Assembly: GCF_018687715.1 (NCBI RefSeq)
Contig: NC_056758.1
Coordinates: 32,335,467-32,399,466, forward strand
DNA from: Carya illinoinensis
Lineage: Eukaryota > Streptophyta > Magnoliopsida > Fagales > Juglandaceae
Length of the DNA stretch: 64,000 nt
Reading direction: 5' to 3'
Position 1 is the first letter of the stretch, and every line of letters begins with the position of its first letter. The position numbers and the translations under genes were made by a program. Shown piece after piece: positions 13,347 to 24,604 of the stretch. The notes beneath the pieces were generated by a model, which searched no databases, was not told where the DNA came from, and saw only the letters and a program-made list of their open reading frames with translations.

Positions 13347-13496
13347 TTTTTTTTTTTTTTTTATAAGAAAAGTAAAACTTTATTGATAGTAAAAGGAATA
13401 GCTGAAGTGCACAGAAAGTATACTCAGAATACATCTAATAATCACTAAACACTAGTGATGGATACAAGCAAATTATGAAAGCTATCCTCATTATGC
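13347..13496 (-). mobile_element. Short poly-A retroelement (SINE-like or LINE 3' end), 150 bp
   Basis: Begins with 16 T's and TATAAG, followed by AAAACTTTATTGATAGTAA, a recurrent plant retroelement 3' end read in reverse. It is bounded by an 11-bp target duplication with one mismatch: TACAGAAGCAG at 13336-13346 and TACAGCAGCAG at 13497-13507. I cannot see a tRNA-derived head, so a truncated LINE is equally possible. Confidence 0.65.
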
Positions 13497-14610
13497 TACA
13501 GCAGCAGGTTGGAGGAATTATCTCACACAAGAATAATAAAATAAATCAAAAGGGCATGTTGAGGTAATAAACAACACAGAAATATTTAAATAATCTTGAT
13601 ATGATATATTTGAGCATGAATTTAAGTATAGGTTTATGTCTATAAGTTTGGGTTCAACAATGTTTTATCCGCACGCAATTTCAACACGAGACCCTAACAA
13701 AAGGAGACTAACCTGAAGCTGATCCAAAGGTGCTTTATGATTGCTGCAAATTGAATGGGGTTGTTGAGGAGAGCTTCTCACTCGAGCAATTGGTGGCATG
13801 CGTTCAAGGGCACGAGTGACATCAATGACCCCAATTGAGAACTGTTGCTAAAAAAATTGAAAAATACACATGTATTACACATAGATTGACTTTGAGTCAA
13901 TCATGATTTCACGGAACACAAAATCGAAACATGGGAAAGAAAACCTTGAACCGTACTTTTTCAGGTAAGGAGTTCCCATCCCGGAGTCTTGCTGACTCTA
14001 TCTCCCTGTAGAATGACATTAATGATAATAGTCATAATCATGAATGAGAATCTGAGTTCACAGACTAAATGAGAAGTAACAAGTTGAATAGATCAGCCAA
14101 AATCAGAACCGAGTAAATTTGATACAGCCAATCTGAACACACACACTTTTGGGAGTCAGACCCAACCGACAACTTTTAGAATAAAACACAAAATGAATAC
14201 AAATAAAAGAAAATATTAAAAAACAGTTCAAATATATATGTGGCGACATAACGTACGCCAATGGAGGATAAATTGAAGCACGAGAACAGGGTATAGAATA
14301 CGGGTACCATTTAACAAGTGAAACAAAATTAAATTCCAAAGATGAAAAAAAATAGAATTTATCGATACTGGGATTGAAGTTTAACCTCCGAACCGATTTG
14401 AGAAGAAAAGCAAGACGTTCCCCTTCATAGTAACTACAAATAAAATTTATTCACAAAAATATAACATATTGTTCAGGATCCAAAGAGAAAAAGACTGACT
14501 AGAAAAAGCACCCACAATGGTAAAACTCACGTACTCTTGCTCTTGAGGAGGAACAAGCTTGCTTTCGAGATAGTTGCGTGTTTTTTAGAAGCTTTCTTTC
14601 TACTTGGCAT

Positions 14611-16209
14611 GGTCGCCTTCAATCTCTGCTTTGCCCGCCAAGTGCTTGAAGGAAAAAAGCTCCCAGAAATTATAAACCGTATTATGGGTCCAAGTACCCA
14701 AGGGTCCAGCTTGAAGCCCATTCAGTTTCACAACCTCTGTTTGGCTAGTTGAAATTAAAAGCAATGAAAGTTATTAAGGCTTCTGTTTTTTTACACAGAT
14801 GTGTCTTTAAACAAAATATTTAAAAAAAAATAAAATGGGATGAAGATAAAAGAGTGGCAAATAGAACAGGAAATCCATCAAATTAGATTTAATCATAAGC
14901 TTATTTTATATTTCTAAAAACTTGCAATTTATCTTAAAACCTTTTAATATGATATGAATATTATCGTTGAATCACATAAATTTGTGTCGGTAATGAATAG
15001 TGACTGAAAAAGAGTACAACAGCACCAAATTAATCCATACTGCCATGGCAGCCAAAATTCCAAATAAATGTAGCTGTATAGCTTTGTAATAATCCTTTTC
15101 CGTAGTTATAATCAAATAATAAGTCCACAGAAATGTTGGAAACTACAAAAAATGAGACACCTCCCATATTATATACTTGAAGAAGAGGTGGTCCTCCTCA
15201 GGACTTTCTCGGATCCAACCAAAAGAATACATATAAAACTAATACATATATATATATATACACATAGGTGGATCCAAAAACAAGTTATGTTTGTACATGT
15301 GGTTGGGACATGGGGATGATTTGTCCCCATATAAAAAGACTGAAAACGAAATCAGGTGGTCACGGCACCACCTCGATTAACAATACATGACATGTTCATG
15401 CACGATATTTAATCAAATTTGATGTATAATCAGCATTCAAACAAATTAGGAAGAGGTCAATAAGGACGTTTAATACCAACCAAGCGGCAAGCAACCTCCA
15501 ACTTCACTAAAAGACAATGGCATTTGACATTTTAAAGCCAATTCTACCTTTACTTTTCTTTCTCCAAGGCATCACCCATGTGCCTAATTGGCTATCCGTC
15601 CGGCCCTCTCGAAAATTGAGTAGCTTGTGATTTTAAATTTTCAAAAAATTTATATCTTATTTATCAAACTATTAAAAATAATTTTTGATACAGTTATAAG
15701 TTGTCTAAGTATCACGTATTCCTTTTGAAAAAATACGCAACCTTTATGTATTCTTGATTACAAATATTATTTATCAACTATTAAAACTAATGCATTGCAC
15801 TCTCAAAATGCATAAAACTGACACTTTGCATTCCAATTAAATTATAAACATGGATAATCTCAAGTACTGGTAGTTTAAGGTGCAAAATCCTTAGTAATTT
15901 TAAGAATACAAACTATTTTTTTTTTTCAAAAATAAATCTCTTACATTTCATGTGTTTTCATTGCTGTCTCCAAAGTGTTGATTCTCATAGTGATAAAAGA
16001 TGGTAGTGGGTGTTCTTTTTCTTTGATCTTGCACTTGAAGAAACAGCACGCTATGTTACCATATACCAAGTAACAACACCATGCATGTGTTTCCCACTAT
16101 AAATGCCCCCACAGTCGGAGATGCATTTATGCTTATTATTTGATGCTGAAATGTTTCATGTTAATTTTGGTTTTCCAGCACATGCAAGGGATATTGATGC
16201 TTTCCTTTC

Positions 16210-16241
<32 letters not shown>

Positions 16242-19200
16242 GGTGTTATTTATATGCTAGGGACAAGTGAGTTGGTGGTGTTTGGTGTTGTGCATTATGG
16301 GCCATGCATGTTGTTGGCATGGTCTCGTGTTTCTTTCCTATTTATGTATGTATTTGCAAGTAAACTTGTTCCTGGTTTAGTTAGCTTGCTACTATATGGA
16401 ACAAAAGCAACTTACTTTATCCCACCACTTTGTGTGCTCTCATCTCTTTAATTTACTTGTTTGGCCATTCCATCAATTTTGATAATCCTTTCCAACCCAT
16501 CAAAAAATTATAAATTGATGTGTCACCAATCAAAGGTTAAAATAAGTATAAATGAGTTATTTATTTATTTTTTAATATAGGGGTGAGGGGTTTCGAATCC
16601 AGGTTTTTCATTAAAGAACCGGGTCATACACTATCAGACCATCATGTATTTTCTCCTTAATATAACACTCTATTTACTACAGGAAGATATTACAACGAAA
16701 TTAAGTAATAATTCCATATGCATAAGATGACAGGACCTTACAAATGTAGGTATTAACCTCCATGATGACTTCATTTGAGCTCACTTAAGAAACATAATGG
16801 CTATTGAGTGTGATTATGAGTGTTAGAACCATGACATTGATAATTGTTGTGATGTAAAAATCGTTGCTCCTTGTCAAAGCAAGGATCCAATAGTTTGATA
16901 AATTACAAAGGATTACAGACAACATTATAATTAGTGTATGTACTATCTCTTTCAAGTGTGGTAGCTGAAGCCTGAAGGTGTTGGGGTATTAGCTTGCAAG
17001 TAAATACTAATCATTTTATTTTCTTAATTAACTTATAAACCTTATTAACCAAAGAACAAACAAGCCTCAAATGTGGGAAAGGAAAGGTTTTAAGTTCACT
17101 ACATTACATTTTTTGCAGAATTTAGAGGACAATATATATTTGTTAACTTTGTCTCTTATTTTCACTAAACCGAAAGGGCATCTTAAGGTTGATGATTGCA
17201 GCAAGTCTGCCTACCATGCTACCACTTATGTCTCTTTCCCTTTTCCATGTGACTTCCATGTTCATTGGTCTTACTACAAAAAATACAAGGAATATCACTC
17301 TCAAAGATACAATTTTAACGACATTAAAGGGGGAGAAAATAATATTCACGGATGATTTTAAATAAAACCCCATATTTTTGTATATGTTTTTGCTAAAATA
17401 GAGTTGCTATGTTTGATGTATTTTCTACTAATCAAAATCTCTTTAATATGAAATGACTTTTATAATATTTATTGAACATTTAATACTATCCAAGAACCAC
17501 ACGAGTAATAATAATTATTATATGATAAATTTAGACTACGTTTAGATGTTGAGCTGAGATCAGTTTTTTATAAACGGTAGTGAGCTGAGATGGTGGAGTG
17601 AGTTCTGTGGAACCTATTTAAGATGGGTTTATATATGTTTAAATGTTAAGATGAGTTTAGTACTATTTATTAAAAATTAAAAAGGGTTATGAGTCTCACG
17701 TGTAAAGAGGTGTTGAGTTGAAAAAGATTGTGAATCTTATGTGTAAGGAGATTTTGATCTGAAATAAGTTTAATAATTTCAAAATTATGTATTTATATAT
17801 TAGATTTCGCTTAATGTATCTATCTCTGTCATTTAAGACCCTTAAATTCAAGTAGAAACTTAAACAAATCTTTTTTGAGTAGTGTTATCATTTTTCTTTT
17901 TTAAATTATAAATTTCAAATTTTATAATTTTTAAGGTATTAATAGAAACACTAATATGTATTATTATGTTATAAGCACATATAACATTTTTTATTTTTAT
18001 TTTTTTCATTTTTCAGTGGTCTCCCCCAAAAGAGACAAACCCAAAATCTAGTGAAGAGATTTGGTAAAGAAGGTAATGATGTTGGATGAAACTGGTAATT
18101 AATCAGTAAATAAAAAGTGAGGGATTAGGCAAAACGCAGATGTTAATTTGTACCAGAAAGCATGCTCTGTGATCAGATGCATGCGGACCCAACATGATGT
18201 TGGACAGTCGACTGTATGTTTTTGTGCTTTACAGACTACACACCCAACAGTAATTGGGTTGAGTTTGATCAACGGCTGCATTGCATAGAGCATTGGATAC
18301 CTGACTTTGGAAACCTTTCCTCTGCTTTATTTTTATTTTTTATAAGATTGACTACAGATTAATAGGACGTCACTTCCTTTGTATCTCCCCTTCTCCAGCC
18401 TAAGCATTGGCCCCATGTCCCCATCTTTTAGGACATATTTTCCTAATTTGCTTGAAATTTGCTCTTACCACTCCCACCTTCGCAATTAATGCTCAACGCC
18501 ATTTTGTACAGCCTGCTTTTTGTAATTATATGCAGCAATCACTGCTTTTCTTACAGGAGTTGGGTTGGGGTGGGGTGTGCCCAGATTCTTTTATTTGGAA
18601 AATTTCTTAATCTATTTATCATCTCCAGTAGCCTACAAATAGTTGAGAGTAATTTTAAAAAAGAGGAATTAATTTTTTTTATTTTTTATGTAAAAATCAT
18701 TTTTATTTTTTATTTTTAAATAATTATACAGTACTTACACACTTATAATTATAACTATCATTTTTCTTGATGTAATATTAATTTATGTTTTTTTTAATAG
18801 TTGTTTTGATACTATACTAAGCGGTTATTAAATAATAGAACTATTTTTTCTTTTAATTTTTTGAATTTGTGTAACAGAGAAGTGTTATTGCTATAACGAG
18901 ATTTCATAAAAATAAACTCATAAATTAATAAAATTTCAAATGATATGCCAGGTCTACTATGTTAAATCATAATTTATAAATTTATTTTTTTAAAATATTT
19001 TTTAGACTAAATTACTTATCTTTCTTTCTTAAAAAATATATACAATTTTTTACTATTTACAAACCTCTTCATACTATATTTTTTTAATTTTTTATTAAAT
19101 ATGTAATATATGAATAATGAATAGAATAATTTAATTAATTTTAAAAAATAAATTAAAAAAGAAAGTTTAAAAATATTAAAAAATTAATAAAATATGATAT

Positions 19201-20734
19201 AAAGAAATTGAACAGTTGTGTAGCATTGGTCTCCTAATATTACCTATGGGGAGAATCTTGAGAGTTAAAAGAACAGTTAACGTGGAGACAAAAAAAAAAA
19301 AAAAAAAAAAAAAAGAGGATCCCATCAGTTTGACTGTGCGCATAAATTAGTTAATGGATTTAAGAGAGACACGATTTTTCATGTGATTTGATTGTGTTGT
19401 TTGAAAGTCGCGTATCATACATACATTCACCAATGACTGAATGACACTTAACACTTGATAGATAGTTATGAAGTATTCTTGTATGTTATTTTCAATCTAA
19501 TCAAGATATTATGTCATTAATAAATAATTAATATTTTATAATATAAATTATGAGAATATCTAAGAATTTTCCAAAGAGAAAAAGGTGACGCCTTGCATCC
19601 GAGCCCTTCCAGCATCCAAAGACAAGCTAGTTCACACTGACACTCGAACGCGGAACGACTCTTCGGTCAGCCGTTAAAAATATTAAAAAGGAAATGAAAA
19701 CAAGAAAGGCGTTTGGGTCCAAAATCCAAATGTGCAGAACAAGGAAATGGAAATGGTGTTGCCAAATGCGAAGGGAGCATTTGTTTAATTGCCGTTCGAC
19801 TTTTTCATTATTTCCCCAAAATCAAAAGCAAAAACAAGAACAGCAGTGTTTTCTACGGGTAAGTTTTTGTTTTTGTTTGTCCGGGTTGGAGTTCCAAAAC
19901 TACGGCAGTTCTCTTTGTTTACGTTCCAAACAGAAGTAAAAACAAAAACAGAGGCAGAGGCAGAAACAGAGAAAGGAAACACTTTTGTAAACCACTTTTG
20001 TTAGAGAAAGAGAGAGAAGGGAAAGGGGGGGGGGGGTTGGAATGATGGGTGAAAGTAGTGAAATTGTTAAATTCAGTTTTATTTGAAGTAGACGGATTTT
20101 TCGAACTTCAAGCTGGTACGAAAGATTAGTCACATGAGATATGAGATGAGAAAGGGAGAGACCCAATTTCCCCTTGAAAACCTTGATCTCTGTATTGTTC
20201 TCTCGCCTTAATCTCTCTCTCTCACACACACAGAGTCTATGTATAGGAAAAAGTCGCAGTGATTCACTTAGTGCTCTCGAACTAGTACACCCGCCCGGCC
20301 CGGCCCGTTCCTTTCCTCTTCTTAACAGTTGATAGCCATTTCTTCGAGTTCTGCCTTCTCCATCCTCATAAGGTTTCTGGGTATCCCCCATCATTTATCA
20401 CACAGTGAGAGAGAGAGAGAGAGTGAGTTAGTGAAGGAGGTTGAAGAAACAACGTGGGGGACCTACTGCTTAATTTTTGGCGGGCAGCAACGGACACTAT
20501 CAATGATTTTTATGTGGGTAGTGGTGTTGGCTATCTCTTTGTCCCATCTAATCACTCTTGCATCTTGATCAACAAAAACCAACACAGCCCCCACCCCTCC
20601 TTCTTCACAAGCTTTCTCCTTTGTTTGCTTTTTATTCAGAAAGAAGAATTTGAAGAGTGGCTGAGTGGTTGTGGAAGTAAAAACTTTTTTCTTTTTGTGC
20701 TCAGGCTGAAGGGGAAACGGCAGATCTCAGTCAT
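14611..20734. other. Intergenic region with no recognised gene
   Basis: About 6.1 kb separating the divergently arranged L7Ae-fold gene (-) and polygalacturonase gene (+). It is AT-rich, with a (TA)n microsatellite near 16208-16235, an A-run of about 25 at 19290-19314 and a G-run near 20024-20036. A MITE-like stretch is listed separately. The last kilobase is less AT-rich, and CT/CA repeats at about 20210-20232 are typical of plant promoters and 5' leaders. Short open frames here match no protein I know. Confidence 0.6.
17535..17835. mobile_element. Degenerate MITE-like stretch
   Basis: Starts with ACGTTTAGATGTTGAGCTGAG and carries GTGAGCTGAGATGG, GGAACCTATTTAAGATGGG and repeated GAGTTGAAAAAGATTG segments. 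These resemble the GAGATGAGATGAG-type MITE at 584-933. Ends and target duplication are not clear, so the limits are approximate. Confidence 0.4.
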
Positions 20735-23592
20735 ATGAGGAGATCTTTAGCTGTGAGTACTTTGATCCTTGCTTACTCTGTTTCTTGCTTTCAAGTCCTT
20801 GTTCTAATGCTGATTTTCTATTTTCCCTGCTGAGGATACTGATTATTTGCCGCTCTATGTTCAACACTAAGCGGTTGGATGTAAAGATTATTATTTTCTA
20901 GGGCGTGTGGGGGTGATCAGGAAAGGGCCTCTTGATTCTTGTTTCAGCCACAAATTATTTGCAAATTTTAATTTAAAGAGAGAGAAAATGATGGGATCTC
21001 ACTGAGTAAAGCCCCTTTTAACTGTTTATCTCTACATGACCGTGTAGTTCTTTTCCTTTGCTCTTTCTTTCACTGTCTTTCGTCCTCTATCTTCTCTTTA
21101 ATTATAGCAAGTCACGGAACGAAGGAAGCTGCTTAAATATGAGTAATAAATGTAAACTTTTTGTCTTTCAGCTGGTGGGTTTGCTTCTGGTCGTTGCCTT
21201 GCTCAGTGATGCTCCATGGGCTGCCAGGGGCAGCTCACATTGCAAGCATACGTACTCTGAGGATATTCGACCTCACAGTGTCACGATTACTGAATTTGGC
21301 GCGGTTGGAGATGGGGTCAATCTCAACACAAAAGCGTTTCAGAATGCCATATTCTACCTCAATTCATTTTCTGACAAAGGTGGGGCCAAACTTTTTGTCC
21401 CAGCAGGCCGGTGGTTGACAGGAAGCTTCGAGCTCATCAGTCATCTTACTCTGTGGTTAGATAAGGATGCCGTAATTCTTGGATCAACAGTAAGCCTTCT
21501 TCACCTTCACCCCCTTAGCAGAAAAACATTTTTTATGCTATTAAAGGAAAAAAAAATGGCAAGCGATATGCTTCTGCTTAAATTTTCTGTTTTCAGTTCA
21601 TTTGAGTTGGGAAATTTCCAATTTGGGACGGAAAGGAGCTGTTTTTGATCCGTCTAGATAGCTTTCATATGATTGAATTATAAGAAAAACTAATGGGATG
21701 CACGTGCTACTTTGGTAAATGAAATTGCTTATCTGTGATCATCAACCATCTGCTGCTAGCTCATGTAGGGAATATTTTTCGACCTCCATCCAGTAGGGCA
21801 GTGCTAGCTATCTCTTTTCGCCTTGAAACAACAGGTATGGCATCAAAGCACGTAAGCCTAAATAGGTTATGCCGCATTGTTTCAGAACTCCGCTGATTGG
21901 CCAGTCATTGATCCTCTACCATCATACGGCCGAGGTAGGGAGTTGCCAGGTGGAAGGCATCAAAGCCTCATTTATGGACGCAATTTGACAGATGTAATTA
22001 TAACAGGTTAGTGATATTAATGAAGAATCACCTTGAATATGGATTTTGTTTGTTTTGATTATTCCTTTAATTTCTTCATGCAGGTGATAATGGAACTATC
22101 AACGGTCAAGGTGACATTTGGTGGGAGTGGTTTGGGACTGGAAACCTGAACTATACACGACCCCATTTGGTTGAGTTGATGAACTCAACCGGGGTTGTCA
22201 TCTCAAACCTAACCTTCTTGAATTCACCGTTTTGGACCCTTCACCCTGTATATTGCAGGTTTGTCTATTCAGAAGGATTCAATTGCATGTTGTCTCCTTG
22301 TTTATTTGATTCTAGTTTTTTTATTGCTTAAAACTGTGCAATAGTGAAGCTTTTATGAAATAGGGGGAGAGTTGAGACTGTTTTTCTGGATGAACAGCCA
22401 AGTTACTGTCCAGAATGTCACAATCCTTGCTCCTCTTGATTCTCCAAATACAGATGGGATAGATCCAGGTGAGTTCCACTATCTAAGCCAAAATCTCTTC
22501 CATTCATTTTATGGTAAATGACTGGAATTCACTTTTGAATTGCCAATTATGAACATGTAATTTTATCTTGTGATGTACCTTCTCTAAATAAGCTTTTAGT
22601 TGTCTTGAGTTTAACTTTTGTACGTATACTGAAAATTAGTGGGAATATGTCAGTTTGCCCGTGGTGGACTATGCCTAGGTGATACTCATTAAATAATTGG
22701 GTGTCGATAGTTTCTTTCCTGTCACTTTTGTGGACTCTTTGTTTTATTGTTTTCCAAATGCCAAATGTATATTAACTTGAATATGATACTTCAATTGCTG
22801 AAACCTGACATCAACTTCCAAATCTCTCATCAAGCTCAGTAACTTCTTGTGAACAATGGATAGTGTTCTGATCCATACTTCTTATTGCGTTCAGACTCCT
22901 CTGATAATGTTTGCATTGAAGACTGTTACATTAGCACTGGAGATGACCTGATTGCCATAAAAAGTGGGTGGGATGAGTATGGCATTGCATATGGTCGTCC
23001 ATGTACAAACATCATCATCCGCAGGCTAATTGGAGAGACTCGAAGAAGTGCAGGGATTGCAATTGGCAGTGAGATGTCTGGAGGCGTGTCAGAGGTTCAT
23101 GCAGAAAACCTTAGATTTTTCAAATCAAGCACAGGTATCTTAATAAAGACATCTCCTGGAAGGGGTAATTATGTAAGAGATATCTATGTATCAAATGTGA
23201 CTTTGGCTGATGTGGATATAGCTATAAGGTTTATCGGTTACTATGGAGAGCACCCAGATGAGTTTTATGACCCAAATGAGCTCCCTACAATAGAGAGAAT
23301 AACTCTCAAAGATATCACAGGAGAGAATATTAAACGTGCAGGCCTCCTTGAGGGCATAGAAGGGGACAATTTTCTCAACATTTGCCTTGCCAACATTACC
23401 CTTAATGTAACTTCAAAATCTCCGTGGAACTGCTCTTATATTCAAGGGTATTCTGACTTAGTTTCCCCAGAAACTTGTGAGCCTCTCAAGGAAATGATCT
23501 CTCCTGAGCGTTACTCAGATTGTTATCATCTATCAGATCACTTGCGGAGTTCAAGCAATCAGAAGAAAGGTGCTTGGTCACTGTCTTGGTAA
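20735..23592 (+). CDS. GH28 polygalacturonase-like protein (six exons), non-canonical active site
   Basis: Exons: 20735-20752, 21172-21489, 21886-22006, 22084-22258, 22398-22468, 22895-23592, giving 466 residues. The start at 20735 makes a six-codon first exon joined in phase to a hydrophobic stretch (LVGLLLVVALL), forming a secretion signal; an ATG at 21139 is an alternative without that intron. The mature part opens with FGAVGDG, the usual start of the right-handed beta-helix. GH28 marks present are SPNTDGID (Asp230) and TGDD (Asp251, Asp252). The canonical GHG is replaced by SAGIAIGSEMSGG, so the histidine is missing (Ala287), and canonical RIK reads LIK (residues 317-319). The SAG form is known in a plant clade of apoplastic proteins annotated as probable polygalacturonases, so pectin is the likely substrate but hydrolysis is uncertain. 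Several N-glycosylation sites are visible. Confidence 0.9.
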
Positions 23593-24206
23593 AGTAAGGG
23601 AATTATACCATTTTCTTGTAAAACCATCTTCTGCAAATGTCCAGTATAAGTTGAAAATTTGATTCCTGCCAAACGCAAGTGCCCGCTACTGCCTTTGTGA
23701 TGAAATAGTTGCCTGAGATAAGAAGCTGAGTGCGTTGCTGATCTGTGGCTGTTGGCAGTTGAGATGGGTACTGAGATATGATTGTTTCTTGTAACGTTGT
23801 GTGCAGTAACAAATAAGTGAGTGATTTATCAGATAATTGGAAATAGAATTGAGTTTGTCTTCCAAAGTTTTTATTTTTATTTTTCGTTTTTAGTTATACA
23901 TATGGTCTTCAGATAACCTCTCAAACTTATTACAGAGACTACTTCCGCCAGGAACATGTAGAAACAAATTCTGTTACGAATTGTAACTGTGAATTGTCCG
24001 TATAATGGACTGAGACTAATGGGGAAATTGCAGCACATGGGAGTTTGGCTGGTCTCTTCAGGCTATTTCGTAAAAGTGCCATCCTTGATTAAAAAAAGAA
24101 GGCCTGCCTTTTCCATTCCTGAAAACCAAGCAGATCCAAATCCTTCGGTTCTTACCATGGTGGTGGGGGGTTCTTGTAAGAGTCAATACCCTTAAAAAAT
24201 GTCCTT

Positions 24207-24278
<72 letters not shown>

Positions 24279-24360
24279 ATTGGCATAAGGAACGGATCTT
24301 TGATTGGAATAAGCATAATTTGAAGAGGGCAGGTATATCTCAAGCTGAAAGAATCCAGAT

Positions 24361-24400
<40 letters not shown>

Positions 24401-24604
24401 ATTGGCATAAGGAACGGATCTTTGATTGGAATAGGCATAATTTGAAGCGGGCAGGTATTTCTCAAGCTGAAAGAATCCAGATAAAATGTGTGTGGGTATG
24501 AAATCTGAAATAATGTATTACTCTGAATTTTCCTAGTAAGGTGTCCATCAAGAATACACACAACAAACAAACAACTCTTCCTCAAAGGCTGAGAACCACG
24601 ATGC
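23593..24604. repeat. Convergent spacer with (GA)n and an ~125-bp tandem duplication
   Basis: Contains the 3' UTR of the polygalacturonase-like gene and the downstream side of the acyltransferase gene. A GA repeat at about 24214-24275 is followed by a unit of about 92 bp beginning GCCATTGGCATAAGG. A second, shorter GA repeat (24366-24398) and a near-identical second unit (to about 24487) follow. The copies differ at only a few bases, indicating a recent duplication across the microsatellite. Confidence 0.8.

Larger units (their letters stand above)
12469..14610 (-). pseudogene. L7Ae/L30e/S12e/Gadd45-fold protein (six exons), one-base break in exon 1
   Basis: Exons on the minus strand: 14610-14535, 14433-14386, 14005-13945, 13847-13713, 12840-12682, 12582-12469; every junction is GT-AG. 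Exons 2-6 join in frame and give YYEGERL, REIESARL, QQFSIGVIDVTRALERMP, then VPLIHVKDKKGGSLRLGELF and MAIGVK. This is the pattern of plant L7Ae-like proteins (RNase P/MRP p38-related or unnamed), probably binding kink-turn RNA in ribonucleoproteins. Expected length is about 197 residues. Exon 1 begins MPSRKKASKK but is 76 nt, one short of the length needed to reach the following YLESKLVPPQEQ frame, and the other frame holds a TAA. The shortfall falls at a six-A run (14581-14586). Either the gene is newly broken or one A was lost in sequencing; conservation of all other exons favours the latter. The intron at 12841-13712 contains two retroinsertions. Confidence 0.75.

Noticed and set aside
21058..21171. 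Upstream start for the GH28 gene at 21058 or 21139
   Set aside because: The frame crosses a good acceptor site (TTGTCTTTCAG); joining to the short exon at 20735 gives a standard signal peptide.
24214..24275. Ser-Leu repeat proteins read from the GA tract
   Set aside because: Pure microsatellite translation; not a gene.
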